Positions 1-11,131 of a stretch of 64,000 nucleotides of DNA are shown here, in pieces. Where the stretch lies: NCBI GenBank assembly GCA_958295605.1, contig OY282502.1, forward strand, positions 58,589,075 through 58,653,074, given 5' to 3'. Position 1 is the first letter of the stretch, and each line of letters starts with the position of its first letter. The translations under genes were made by a program, and so were the position numbers. Below the pieces are notes generated by a model, which did no database searches, was not told the origin of the DNA, and was given only the letters and a program-made list of their open reading frames with translations. The stretch is from Ajuga chamaepitys (lineage: Eukaryota; Streptophyta; Magnoliopsida; Lamiales; Lamiaceae).

Positions 1-3000
1 TGTTTCTCAAATTTTAAATCTAAGTTCACTGTTCCTTTTAAGTATCTCAGCACCTGCTTCAAAGCATCCCAGTGAGCTTTACCAGGATTTGACATGTACC
101 CGCTAACCAAGGATACACAATAAGCCAAGTCAGGTCTGCTACGGATCATGACATACATCAAGCTGCCAAGACCACTTGCATATGGTATGTTTTTCATGCA
201 TTTCACTTCTTCTGCAATTTTTGGACTCTGCTCCTTGGATAACTTAAGTTGTTGGTTTACTGGAATACTCAGAGGTTTGGCCTCATGCATCTGAAACCTC
301 TCCACCACTTTTTGAAGATAATGCCTCTGAGATAACCATAATCTTCCAGAATTCCTATCTCTTAAAATGCTCATGCCCAAAATCTTCTTTGCATCTCCTA
401 AATCTTTCATGTCAAACTTTGAACTCAACTTCTTCTTCAGCAGTTGTATTTTATGCTTACTTTTACTTTCAATAAGCATGTCATCCACATATAGTAACAA
501 ATATACTGGATCAGCCTTAGAATTCTTATCAAAATATACACAACTGTCATACAGACTTCTGATGAATCCTGCCTTCAACATAAACTCATTGAACTTCTTA
601 TTCCACTGCCTTGGACTCTGTTTTAACGCATACAGTGACTTCTTGAGAAAGCATACTTTTTCTTCACTTCCTGGAATCACAAAACCTTCAGGCTATTTCA
701 TATATATGTTTTCAATCAAGTCACCATGCAGAAATGCAGTTTTAACATCTAATTGCTGTAACTCCATGTCTTCTTGTGTCACCTTTGATAATAGAAGTCT
801 AATAGAGCAGTGCTTCACCACAGGAAAGAAAACCTCTTTAAAATCAATGCCCTCTCTCTGAATAAAACCCCTTGCAACAAGCCTTGCCTTGTATCTTACC
901 CTTTCTGTGTCTCCAGTTTCAATCTTTTTCTTATAAATCCACTTGGAACTCACCAGCTTCTGCCCTTTAGGCTTATCAACCAGCTTCCAAGTACCATTTG
1001 TTTCCAGAGATTCCATTTCTTCCATCATTGCACTAATCCACTGCTCACTTTCACTACCACTGAATGCTTCTTTGAAGTTATGTGGTTCCTGATGCTCTAT
1101 GTCTTCAGCAATGCTAAGTGCATAATGCACACTTCCAGCCTGCCCATAGAAGTCTGGTCTTTGGATTTGCCTCCGTGGTCTATCTCTGGCAATACTATAG
1201 TTTCTCAAGTTTTGATTATCAGTTTGCACATCCTCTTCTTCCGATGAGCTGTCACTTGAGTGTTCTCCTAAATCCTCAACCCTTTGAGGATTATTATCCA
1301 TCTGAGACTCCACCTGAACTGATATCTTTTCTGCTTAGTCCCATCAAGTTCTTCTTGACTTCCAATGGAGTGATATCCCATAACTGATTCATTGAACTTA
1401 ACATCCCTGTTTATCATGAGCTTCTGATTCCCTGGTTCCAAACACCATAGCCTGTAACATTTTATTCCTTCTGGATACCCCAAGAACACACATCTGTGTG
1501 CTCTTGGATCAAGTTTGTCTTGCTTAATATGTGCATAAGCTAGACATCCAAACACCTTCAAATCTGTATATCTTGGAATTTTTCCACTCCACACTTCTTC
1601 TGGTGTTTTGAACCCTAGAGATGATGAAGGTGATCTGTTGATTAAATAACATGTTGTATTAATGGTTTCTCCACAAAAAACCTTTGACAGTCCAACATCA
1701 ATCAGCATACGCCTCACTCTTTCAAGTATTGTTCTGTTGAATCTTTCTGCAACACCATTCTGTTGAGGGTTCATTGGGACTGTTCTGTGTCTGGTAATTC
1801 CTCTTTCATCACAGAAGTCAGTAAACTCAGTAGATAGGTACTCTAAGCCATTATTTGCTCTTAAATGCTTGAGCTTCTTGCCTCTTAAATTCTCCATCTG
1901 AATTAACCATGTTCTGAATTTGGTGAAGTCATCACTCTTGTTTCTTAAAACAAACACCCACATTTTCCTACTGAAATCATCAATCACAGACATGAAGTAT
2001 CTTCCTCCTCCATGAGTTTTAGCTCTAGATGGTCCCCAAATGTCTGAATGGACATAGTCTAAAGGTTCTTGAGTAGTGTGAGCCCCCTTAGCATAAGGCA
2101 ATTTCTGTGATTTGCCTAATGCACATTTATCACAAAATTCAAGTGTTTGATTTCCAACCTCTCCAATTATGCCTCTATTGGATAATTCCTTTAACCCCCT
2201 TTCCCCAATGTGCCCTAACCTCTTATGCCACAGTATTAATTCATTCTTGCCTAGAATGTTACCCACACAATCAACCACAGGCTTTCCCATCAAAATAAAC
2301 AGACCATTATGTTGTTTTCCCGTGATCACCAGTTTGTTTCCTTTACTTATGTGTATTTGACCATCAACAAACTTGAATTCACATCCAGTAGCAATAAGAG
2401 ATCCTAGGGAGAGTAAATTTCTCTTGAGACCAGGTACATACCTCACATTGGTGATAGTTCTTATAACTTCATCAAACATATTAATTTTTACTGATCTAGT
2501 GCCTTGAACCCTGTAGGATTGATCATTTCCCAGTAAAACACACCCTCCATCTTCTTTCTTGATGTTCTGAAACCAGTCTTCATGAGGACACATACGGAAA
2601 GAGCATCCAGTGTCAAGAACCCACTCCTTCTCCATTTTTGACTCAGTAATATTCAGAACTTCTGGTGTGTCTTCTTCATGTTCAAGAGCAGCAGCTTCAG
2701 CACCTTGGCCTTCCTTCTTCTTCATCTTTTGTGGACAGTCATTCTTCAGGTGCCCAATTTGTTTGCATTTGAAACGCTTCCTGTTTTCTACCCACTCTCC
2801 AGATTTCTTCAGAGTATTATTTCCATTCTTTAAATCTCTTGAAGTTTGGACCTTCTTCTTCTGATAGTTTCTTTTGAACTTAATGTTCAAACCTTTACCA
2901 GATTGAGTTACCTTCTTGTCTCCTTGATTCTGCAAACATTTGGTCTTCAGAGCAGTAATAATTGAGTCATAGCTCAACTTATCTTGCCTTCCAAACATCA

Positions 3001-3484
3001 GAGTGTCCTTAAAACCCTCCATAGATCTTGGCAAGGCATTTAGTACCATCAAAGCTTTGTCATCATCTTCCATTTTCACCCCAAGATCTTCCAGTTCATC
3101 AAGAAGTTTGTAAACTCATCTAGTTGATCAGAAATTATCTTTTCATCCACCATCTTGAAAGTCAGTAATCTCTGCTTGAGGAATAGCTTATTGGAAACTG
3201 ACGTCGACTGGTAAAGCTCCTCCAGCCTAGTCCATGCCTCAATTGCAGTCTTACATCTGGATATTTCCCTCAAAGGCTTATCCCCAAGACACAGGATGAT
3301 CAGGCTCAATGCCTTCTGATTCATATCACCATACTTAGGTTTCTCAGCCTCCACCCACTCACCTTTAGGTTTGAGAGCATTTGATAACCCATTCTGCACC
3401 AAGATAGCCTTCATCTTGATCTTCCATAGAGAGAAATCGTTTTTTTCCTGAAAACTTGTCCAGATCCATCTTCATTCCTGCCAT
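1..3484 (-). pseudogene. copia gag-pol polyprotein, broken and partial
   Basis: The start is ATG at 3484-3482. A seven-A run at 3441-3447 (minus) puts the first residues out of frame with the following gag segment (open from 3414), so one A appears inserted. Next come a UBN2-type gag, a zinc knuckle near 2770-2730 whose first Cys is Arg (RFKCKQIGHLKNDC), a protease DTGCS near 2610, an HHCC integrase zinc region (LWHKRLGH, CDKC) and an integrase core. In the core the Asp usually found before NG in the second catalytic motif is Asn (LRANNGLEY, 1855-1853). The frame breaks near 1310. The RT segment follows, with an in-frame TAG at 695-693, then YVDDM at 491-477 and SLMYVMIRSRPDLAYCVS, leading into RNase H. 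This copy is not functional. Confidence 0.9.
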
Positions 3485-3511
3485 TCTCTTCTTTTTCTTG
3501 TGTGAGAGACC

Positions 3512-3529
3512 TTCCCACAGACGACGCCA
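3512..3529 (-). other. Putative primer-binding site of the copia element
   Basis: Two bases inside the LTR the minus strand reads TGGCGTCGTCTGTGGGAA. It starts with TGG (complement of tRNA CCA) at the position expected for a tRNA primer site. I could not assign the tRNA. Confidence 0.55.
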
Positions 3530-3531
3530 CT

Positions 3532-3968
3532 TGTTATGAGAAGATCAGAATCACTAAACCAATTAAGAACAATGTTCGGCCACAAGAAACCAGAAACTGG
3601 CCGAACAGAGCTTTAACGTAGAAATCAGAAATGAAATGAATATAACAAGATTTACGTGGTTCGATCAGAGTTGATCTACATCCACGAAGGCTCTATGTAC
3701 CTCAATTCACTTCACTACACAAGCAATTACAAGAATTTCCCAGAAACTAGAAAACCCCCAATTCACAAGCCGAATTGGAGCAAAAACCCTAGACTTCTAA
3801 TTTTCTTACTAGTGTAATGTTTACAGAGGGAAAACTCTACTATCTTAGCTCGCATTTACAAGTGATTCAAATGTATATAGGCATTGAAGCTCGAATCCTG
3901 AAGACGAGGGAGTTGTAACAGATTTTAACCCAACTTCTATTATTTTATAACTTCAAGTGTTATAACAA
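3532..3968 (-). repeat. 5' LTR of the copia element (437 bp)
   Basis: On the minus strand it begins TGTTATAACACTTG and ends CTCATAACA, giving TG...CA ends with a short inverted repeat TGTTAT/ATAACA. A TATA-like CTATATAC lies at 3880-3873 on the minus strand. The start of gag lies 48 bases downstream of the LTR. Confidence 0.85.
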
Positions 3969-4344
3969 GTTAATTCAAAATTGGATTCATGTAGGATGAG
4001 TGTAAGGGAACATTGGAGTCACTAGAATATTGGCTAAGTCTACCTTCCGAAACAAAGATTGATTGGCCATGTCCAGCACCCCAGCCTCATCGAAAAAACA
4101 CTCTCATCTCAAAACCAAACAGAAAACACAAAAGACAAGAGGATGATGATGATTTAAAAGATCCTCCTGAAGAAACAATGACACAAGAAATACTAAGCAA
4201 AATGAGGCATGAGAATAAAGGGCAATTGCCAAAACATAATGCACCAAAAAGAGTGACTGTTGCAGCAAAAGCAGGAGAACAAAAAAGAACCAAAAAGCAA
4301 TCAAATCAAGGTAAAGATAAAACAATCCCACTGCCAGAAGACGA

Positions 4345-4680
4345 TGCAGTTCAAGGAGACAATGTTATTGGCCAAAACATCGCTGTTGTGGATGTAAGTA
4401 CTAATGGGGAACACAAGTCTGATGGGAGAGAGAATAAGACAATGCAGTTCAAGGAGACAATACTATTGGAGAAGACAAGGATTTTGTGGAAGTAAATAGT
4501 GATGGAGCAGAAAAGTCTGATGGGAGAGAGAATGTTAATGTAGAAGAAAATGTAGATAGAGGAGACAATACTATTGGAGAAGACAAGGATGTTGTGGAAG
4601 TAAATACTGATTTGGGGGGGGGGGGGGGACAATACTATTGGAGAAAACAATGATATAGGAATTGAGAATGTCATGAAAGA
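4345..4680 (+). repeat. Degenerate ~105-bp tandem repeat in the Ulp1-like gene, with a G15 run
   Basis: Units containing GGAGACAATACTATTGGAGA recur near 4353 (variant), 4457, 4561 and 4626. They are followed by gttgtggaagtaaatactga and agtctgatgggagagagaa. Translated in the matching frame they give acidic repeats of the type GDNTIGEDKDVVEVNTDG. The last unit is broken by a run of 15 G at 4614-4628. The reading frame shifts between the first and second unit. Confidence 0.75.
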
Positions 4681-4842
4681 TAGGGCAGGTGAAAGAGGAG
4701 ATATACATGCACCCTGATCCTGAAACACCTATTGGTCACTCCAATTGCGGTGGTTTAACAGATAAAAATGAGCTATTAAGATATTTGATCCACAAGTATG
4801 TAAAAGAAGCATTAGCTCTATTTGCCTGGAATTTTGCAGTGA

Positions 4843-6154
4843 TGATAACACGCTATTATGCATGTATTTAGGCCGATTTAGGATCATATTTTATATCATT
4901 TACGTGCATATTTGACCGGCATTTATTTATATTAATAATATTTGGGTCATTTGACGTGTTTTGACTTGTTTTAAGGTATTTTGAGCATTTTCAGGCTACC
5001 GGACGAGGAAACAAGTTGGAAAAGAGTGAAAACCGGCCCAAAAGAGTGAGAACCGTCGAAGAACCGGTCCGAACCGGCCTGAACCGGTCCAGGAGCAAAA
5101 CAACGCAAGAACCGACACGGCCGCGTCAGACTTGTAACACGGCCGTGTCAAAAGTGGTCCATAACGCGCTGTGGGTTCTGGAATAGAACACGGCCGTGTC
5201 ACTTAAGCAACACGGCCATGTCAGAAGTGTTTTCCTGCGATAATTACCTAATTTTAATAGTATTTTAATCCTATCTTCCCCAAGATTCGGCCCAACTCTA
5301 TAAAAAGGACACCAAAACTCTAGGAAAAAAGGAGGATCAATCATCAAGAACATAAATTACATCATCTTGGAAGACAAAGAAGACGAAGATCATCGAGACG
5401 GAGTCATCCGGGTTAAATTGTTCTTTCTTAGTTTTAATTCTTACAATGTTTTTATTAGAATTTTGTATTGGATTATTACTAGGCATGAGTAGCTAAGCTA
5501 TTCGTGTCCTAGGGTTAGAAAGTAGGGATTTTTATGACAATGTTTTGATTTATGATTTAATCTATTAATTCCGTTCTGTATGTGTTTTATCTCTATGTTT
5601 GTGCTTAAAACTGAATTTAGCTTGATCACCTAGATTTAGTAATTTAGTTTAACAATTCCGCTTCGAGAGGAGGGAATTGTTATCAGACTTAGAACATAGA
5701 GCGCAGTTGTCTATGACTGTGTAGGCCGTGGCTTAAGATCGTTTGGGAGTTATTAGGTTTAATTGACTCGAGAGGGTAATTAGCTTAATTAATCAACGGT
5801 TTAATCGCTTCGAGAGAAGGATTAGATTATTGTCGTGCCGCCTAATAAACACTAGAATTGGTAAATTAATAGGTTAATCATATTTAACATTGAAGTAATA
5901 TCCTGAAATCGAAGCCCTAGGATACCTTTTCTCTTTGATTGTTAGTTTTCGTGTTTCCTAAGTTTGAAGTTATATTTAATTGATTATTTTAATTAGTAAA
6001 ATCAACCTTTAAAACTTAGTATCTAGTTAGGACATTCCTAGAGTATTAGGGTATCAAACTACCTAAAACTATTCCTTGTGGGATCGACCTTGACAATAGT
6101 ACTACGCCTACATCCGTACACTTGCGGAACACTAGGTTAGAAACCGACGTGTCA
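4843..6154 (+). repeat. 5' LTR of the Athila-like element (1312 bp)
   Basis: Starts TGATAACACGCTATTATGCA and ends GACGTGTCA. It is nearly identical to the 3' LTR but lacks one palindrome-pair unit and one CCGGTCC-type unit, so it is 79 bp shorter. It has four copies of the ACACGGCCGTGT-type palindrome at 5115, 5137, 5188 and 5210. Confidence 0.95.
5299..5307 (+). promoter_or_regulatory. TATA box in the 5' LTR
   Basis: TATAAAAAG in the context caactcTATAAAAAGGACACC, about 90 bp downstream of the last palindrome pair. This would place the palindromes upstream of the transcription start. The same site occurs in the 3' LTR at 11667-11675. Inferred from sequence only. Confidence 0.65.
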
Positions 6155-6160
6155 AGTTTT

Positions 6161-6177
6161 TGGCGCCGTTGCCGGGG
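6161..6177 (+). other. Primer-binding site complementary to tRNA-Asp
   Basis: TGGCGCCGTTGCCGGGG lies 6 bases after the LTR end. It matches the complement of the 3' end of plant tRNA-Asp including CCA, as recalled from the known tRNA. This primer is typical of the Athila branch. Confidence 0.9.
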
Positions 6178-6340
6178 AATAGGATTTAGCGCTTAGTTTT
6201 TATCTTGAAAAATAGGAGGAAACTAGACTAGATTTTATCTTTTCGTAATTTTAATTTTAATTTTAATTTTCGTTTTTATTTTTTTGGGTTAATTTTAGTG
6301 TTACGCGGTAGTTCTTGTTTTTGGTGTTTTCAGGCTTCGT

Positions 6341-8743
6341 ATGCACACCAGATCAAAAGGGAAAGAAACCCTTCTTCCTTTCGATCCAGAAATTGAAGCG
6401 ACAGCTCGCAGACACCGAACGAGAAGAAACTTCACAGCTGAGATGGAGAACCCACCACAGCAACCGAATGATGAAGCATTAAATAGAGTGCTAACAGCCT
6501 TAGCACGATTGGACGATCGCGTCACTACTATACAGCAGCAGATACCTGTACAGCAGCAACAGTTGCCACAACAGCACGGACAGATTCCAATAGAGCCAGA
6601 TGCGGGAGAAGAAGACAATACACCTATTAGTGACTGTTTAAGGCCGAATCCTAATCAACAGTCAGGAGGAGTACAACTCCCGCCTCTGAATGCAAATAGT
6701 TTCGAGCTGAAGCCTGCACTGATCAACATAGTGCAGCAGAACCAGTATGGAGGAAGTGCAATGGAGGATCCGAACGCTCACCTGATAAAGTTCCGAAGAT
6801 TGGCGGACACAATCAAAATAAACCATGTGCCACACGAGCAGGTTAAGCTGCGATTGTTTCCCTTTTCGTTGAAGGATAGAGCCCTCCAATGGTTCAATTC
6901 CTTGGAAGATATCATCAGTTGGGAAGAGTTGAGCACTTCGTTCTTATTGAAGTACTTTCCACCGAGCAAGATGCTCGACTTGCAGAATCAAATTAATCAG
7001 TTCAAACAGCTGGACCAAGAGCCATTCGGAGAGGCTTGGGAGCGATTCCGGGATCTTATCCGGAGTTGCCCTCAACATGGGTTCACCAAGAAGCAGCAAG
7101 TATGCAAGTTCTACAATGGTCTACTTGCTCCGACTAGAAACCAAGTGGATGCAGCTGCGGGTGGAAGTTTGATGGAGAAGTCAGTGAGGATGGCATTCTC
7201 AATCCTGGACGCGATGGCCAGAACAAGCTACCAATGGTCGAACGAGAGAAACATGCCAAGGAGGGTAGCAAGTGTCCAAAAAGTCGAGCCCGTCAATAAT
7301 GAGCCAATTGAAAAGCTCACAGCACAAGTAACAGCATTGACGAGCCAGGTGAATCTGCTAACTAATCTGACGTTAGCACAACAGCCAGGGGGTCCGGAAG
7401 AAGTTGAAGAAGTAAAATTTGTGAATCAACGGAACTTCAACAATTTCCAGAACAATCAGCCTCGGAACAATCAGTACCCTCAGAATCTGAACCATCAGAA
7501 CTTTTCATATGGGAACGCGCAAAATACACTCAATCCGCCACCCGGATTTGCTGTTACAAATGGCATGATCCATGACGGAAAGAAGCCATCACAAGAAGAG
7601 ATCGCGATGTCACAATTCGAAAAGTATGATGAAAAGTTAGCTCAGTTGGAGAAGAAAGTGGATGGAAAATTCATGGAGCTAAACAAGCATATCACTGGGC
7701 AAGGGGCAGACATCAAGAGGCTCGAGAACACGTTGGTGCAAACTCAAGCTAGCATTGGAGAGTTGACATCAAACATGAGTCAGCTGATAAAGATAGTAGG
7801 AGCTCAACACAAGCAAGGCCAATACCCGAGTGATACAGTGGTTAACCCGAAGGAGCACTGCAATATTGTGGACCTAGATGAGCATGAAGAGAGCTTGAAG
7901 GACCAAGAAGCGAAGGAATCAAGCGAGGAAGTCAAAAACATTGAGAAGGAGGAGGTCAATACAATCATAGATAAGAAAACTTCATCTCCTATTCTTGATG
8001 AGTCTTTTGATTTTTGTTTTAAAAATTCGTTCTTTGCTAACCTTGATCCTTTAGAGCAATCTAGAGTTGTTGTTGTGAAACAGGAACCACTAAAGGAGAG
8101 AATCCAAGATAAAGAGAAAACAAAGGAGTGGGAGGATGGAAAAGAGGCGACGAAGAAGAGACCGAGCAGGCCCAAGAAAAACGCAAACACAAGCATGAAA
8201 CCAAGAAGAGCAACAAAAGCAAAAGATCCAGGGAGTTTTACTATTTCTTGCTCAATTGGTAGTCATGAATTTCATAATGTCATGTGTGACTTAGGGTCTA
8301 GCATAAATTTGATGTCTCTTAAGCAGTATAGACAATTAGGATTAAGGGAAATGAAACGGTCCTTTACTACTATCAAATTGGCGGATGGATCTTCATTAAC
8401 GCCGTTGGGAGTAGCAGAGGATGTAGTGGTAAAAGTGCTAAATTTTGAATTTCCTAGTGATTTCTTAGTTGTTGACATGAAAGGGAGTGATGAATTCCCT
8501 TTTATCTTAGGAAGACCCTTCTTGGCGACTAGCCAAGCACTAATAGATGTACCTAAAGGGGAGTTGGTTTTTCGGGTTCAAAACGAAATAATCATACTCA
8601 ACATACATAAATCGGGTCTAAGGGGTAGGCACAATTGTAGCATTATTTACACTACCCTAGCGGCTGTAGAAAATCCTCGTGCCCCAAATAGCTCTTTAAG
8701 TGACCAGAAAACTTCCAACTCGGGGTGGCTAGAAGAAGGTTGA
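6341..8743 (+). CDS. Athila-like Gag-protease polyprotein, intact 800-codon frame
   Basis: ATG at 6341 follows the LTR and leader and is the first in this long frame. Residues 1-100 are basic and then Gln-rich. Residues about 141-280 are the retrotransposon Gag (capsid) domain of plant Ty3 elements, with LFPFSLKDRALQWF and KYFPPSK as family motifs. A coiled-coil-like stretch follows (about 410-490), then a Lys/Glu-rich linker (about 520-620). A retroviral-type aspartic protease lies at about 627-745: active-site CDLGSSINLM with the catalytic Asp near residue 650, and a flap/late motif FILGRPFLA. I see no CCHC knuckle. Gag would form the particle and the protease would mature it. The frame ends at 8741-8743 without continuing into RT, whereas full Athila elements continue. 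That the frame is still open suggests recent activity or selection when moved in trans. Confidence 0.9.
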   Translation: MHTRSKGKETLLPFDPEIEATARRHRTRRNFTAEMENPPQQPNDEALNRVLTALARLDDRVTTIQQQIPVQQQQLPQQHGQIPIEPDAGEEDNTPISDCLRPNPNQQSGGVQLPPLNANSFELKPALINIVQQNQYGGSAMEDPNAHLIKFRRLADTIKINHVPHEQVKLRLFPFSLKDRALQWFNSLEDIISWEELSTSFLLKYFPPSKMLDLQNQINQFKQLDQEPFGEAWERFRDLIRSCPQHGFTKKQQVCKFYNGLLAPTRNQVDAAAGGSLMEKSVRMAFSILDAMARTSYQWSNERNMPRRVASVQKVEPVNNEPIEKLTAQVTALTSQVNLLTNLTLAQQPGGPEEVEEVKFVNQRNFNNFQNNQPRNNQYPQNLNHQNFSYGNAQNTLNPPPGFAVTNGMIHDGKKPSQEEIAMSQFEKYDEKLAQLEKKVDGKFMELNKHITGQGADIKRLENTLVQTQASIGELTSNMSQLIKIVGAQHKQGQYPSDTVVNPKEHCNIVDLDEHEESLKDQEAKESSEEVKNIEKEEVNTIIDKKTSSPILDESFDFCFKNSFFANLDPLEQSRVVVVKQEPLKERIQDKEKTKEWEDGKEATKKRPSRPKKNANTSMKPRRATKAKDPGSFTISCSIGSHEFHNVMCDLGSSINLMSLKQYRQLGLREMKRSFTTIKLADGSSLTPLGVAEDVVVKVLNFEFPSDFLVVDMKGSDEFPFILGRPFLATSQALIDVPKGELVFRVQNEIIILNIHKSGLRGRHNCSIIYTTLAAVENPRAPNSSLSDQKTSNSGWLEEG

Positions 8744-8786
8744 TAGGAAAAGGACGTCCGGCTGAAGACGTAAAACAAAGCGCTTG

Positions 8787-8802
8787 TCGGGAGGCAACCC
8801 GA
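8787..8802 (+). other. Hairpin motif downstream of gag-protease
   Basis: TCGGG-AGGCAA-CCCGA, a 5-bp stem with a 6-base loop, is preceded by aaagcgcttg. An equivalent 'gcgctt...gggaggcaaccc' motif is familiar downstream of the coding region in Athila-type elements. Its role is not known to me. Confidence 0.7.
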
Positions 8803-8957
8803 TGTTTAATGTTTTATGTTTATTTTTTTATTACGTTAATTTTATGTTTTACGTGTGTTTTAGTGTTTTATGTTTTTAGGAATCAACATGGACGAGTGTT
8901 GCAAGAAACGGGGGTCGAAAAGACGGAAAAATCGCGTTAAAAGGAGCAGAAGATGCA

Positions 8958-9292
8958 ACACGGCCGTGTCGCACTACGGACACGGCCGCGTAAAAAAGCA
9001 CTTAGAAAGTGTTTTCAGCACTGGAATGCAACACGGCCGTGTCACAAAACGACACGGCCGCGTCAAAATCAGGCCAAAAAAAAAAAAAAAACCAATTTTG
9101 GTTCAAAAGCAACACGGCCGTGTCGGCCTTATAACACGGCCGTGTCAAAACCAAGCTCCAAACACGATTTCACACTGGAACGCAACACGGCCGTGTCACA
9201 CAACTGACACGGCCGTGTCAATATCAGCCCAAAAACATCAAGTTTGGCTCAAATGTAACACGGCCGTGTCACAACATTCAACACGGCCGTGT
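8958..9292 (+). repeat. Array of five paired palindromes (interior of the Athila-like element)
   Basis: ACACGGCCGTGT (a perfect 12-bp palindrome) or its variant ending CGCGT begins at 8958/8980, 9031/9052, 9112/9134, 9185/9207 and 9258/9281. Members of a pair start 21-23 bp apart. Pairs repeat every 73 bp, except one interval of 81 bp that contains an expanded A run. Both LTRs carry the same arrangement. Confidence 0.95.
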
Positions 9293-9476
9293 CAGTACTT
9301 CAGCAGAAACAATGGAAAATTCAGAGCGTGATGCGGAGACGGCCGAACCAAGATTCAGTAGGAGCAAAATGGCACGATTTCGGAGCTCGTAGGGGTTTCA
9401 AAACGCCATCGTCGAACGATTTGTAAGTTAACACCAAGGCGTACCACGTTTTTCCTCCAAACATTGGCTTTCAGCC

Positions 9477-9494
9477 AAGTTTGGGGGAGGGGGT
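9477..9494 (+). other. Internal polypurine-tract-like sequence
   Basis: aagtttgggggagggggt repeats the start of the tract that abuts the 3' LTR (aagtttgggggag at 11117). It could act as a second plus-strand primer or be a relic of an ancestral 3' end. Confidence 0.5.
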
Positions 9495-11116
9495 AGACTG
9501 TGGGACGTCTTGGCAGCTATATTTCCAGTTTTGATTTACATTTTAGTTGATCGCTCGAGTATTGCTGATTGTGGGTCCGTGTGCCCATTGTGCTGATTTT
9601 TATTGTGTTGATTGATGTTATCGGGTCTGTGAGCCCAGTTATCTGATTTAGCGGTGTTGTTGGGTCTGTGAGCCCGAGTTTGATTGCATAGTGTTTCCAT
9701 GTTGAGTCTGGAGTTTAGAGTTTAGAGTCTTATTAGTGTTTTAGTTTGTGAGTCATAAGAATAATAAAACCCGGAAAAAGGTAACAAGTGAAAAGAAAAA
9801 TAAAAAGAGAAAATTAGGGAAAGATGGATGATGGATAGTTAATGATGAGATGATTTAGATGAAAAAATGGCACATAATAGAGCATGAGAGGTGTTCTGAG
9901 GCGAAATTGAGCTTGAACTGAGAATATTCAATCAAAATTTACCTTGTGAGAATTTGAGCCTAATTATACTCCAATTTTCGGAGTAATATACTTTCTTTCG
10001 GTGTGAATTTGATTGAATATGTGTACTAGTCTCTAGAACTTGCCTTGAGTCTTTACTAAGAATGTGTCAAGTATATGTTGTGATGTAGGAAATGATCTTA
10101 GGCAAATTTTTGTTTAAGCCTATTTGTTCGAACCATGAAAAATTGCCTTTGACCCATATTGAAAAAATTTGTCCCTAATTAGCCCAATTGAGCCTTATAG
10201 CCTTATTTATTCATAACCTAACAATGTCAGCCGAAACCTTTTTGATTTAATTCTTTTGGCCCTAATTGGATTAATCAAGTTAGAGGGAGGAAAATTGGAA
10301 GGAATTTTGGGTGAACAAATTGTGGGAAGGAATGGGAAATAGGGATATTTTCAGAAGATGAAGGAAATAAGAGAAAAGTGATATGTGAAAAGCGAAGAAT
10401 AGCCTCTCCTAAAAAAAAAAAAAAAAAAACAAAAAAAAAAAAAAAAAAAGGGAAAAAAATTGTTATTATTAGTATTATAGAGGAGAGGCTAGGAAATAAA
10501 GTGCTTAAATTGTGAATGTGATTAGAACAGTCGGGTAGTCCCAAAAATGTGGTACCCACAGAATTGAAAAGCACTTAAGTTGTATGGACTTGGGAAGGTG
10601 AGGAAGTCAACTTGCGGGGTGATTTGCTGAAATTTGAAGAGTGAGGTTGAGTGATTGTATTGAGGGGTAGTCGGGTTAGACGTAACTTGATTAGTCCAAT
10701 GAATAGTCACTTATATCCAAATGTATCCCACCTTACCTTAAGCCCACATTACAACCAAAATAAAGACCTTTTTGATCTTTTGTCACACATATCAAGTACG
10801 AGGTCTAGTGTAGACGATTGGCAAGCATATGGTAGGCTTTGCATGTAATTCAATATGAGTGAAAATTATTTTAGCCTAAACACTTGAGAGATGAGTGAAA
10901 CACTCACCCGGTGAGGGTTGAATGATTCGAAAGTTCAAAGTCTCGAGAGTAGTTGATTTTCGCGTTATCGCATATGCTCAAGTGAATTGTGTTGCCTAGT
11001 TGTTTTAAGAAAAATCAGACTGAAACTGAATTCATCATCTAGTCGCCCTAAACAAATGTAAAATCACTTGTTTTCTTTGTGTTTTTTTGTATGATGTTCG
11101 GGACGAACAACAGTTT

Positions 11117-11131
11117 AAGTTTGGGGGAGTT
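11117..11131 (+). other. Polypurine tract of the Athila-like element
   Basis: AAGTTTGGGGGAGTT directly abuts the 3' LTR start TGATAACACG at 11132. It marks the plus-strand priming site. Confidence 0.85.

Larger units (their letters stand above)
1..3968 (-). mobile_element. Ty1/copia LTR retrotransposon, 5' part, cut by the window edge
   Basis: Read on the minus strand, this holds a 5' LTR (3968-3532), a primer-binding-like site, then gag, protease, integrase, reverse transcriptase and the start of RNase H running off the left edge. The order PR-INT-RT is the copia order. The 3' LTR lies outside the window, so target duplications and LTR divergence cannot be compared. The 5 bases beyond the LTR are AGTTA (3969-3973). 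The polyprotein is broken by frameshifts and a stop, so this copy is dead. Confidence 0.93.
8744..11116 (+). other. Non-coding 3' interior of the Athila-like element
   Basis: There is no supported gene in 2.4 kb where RT, RNase H and integrase are expected. It holds a conserved hairpin (8787-8802), the palindrome-pair array (8958-9292), a purine tract (9477-9494), three imperfect gggtctgtgagccc-type repeats (about 9571-9676), and an A-rich stretch broken by single bases (10411-10457). Short open frames here are translations of repeats. Confidence 0.75.

Noticed and set aside
8958..9292. CRISPR-like array
   Set aside because: Regular spacing, but the repeats are 12-bp palindromes in a plant retroelement with similar spacers and no cas genes.
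8870..9331. Overlapping open frames with repeated TRPC / TAVS / HGRV residues
   Set aside because: They are translations of the ACACGGCCGTGT palindrome array in several frames. The same residues appear in LTR frames on the other strand (4996-5353, 11280-11721).
10275..10574. Phe-rich open frame on the minus strand
   Set aside because: Created by an A-rich run in the non-coding interior of the Athila-like element.
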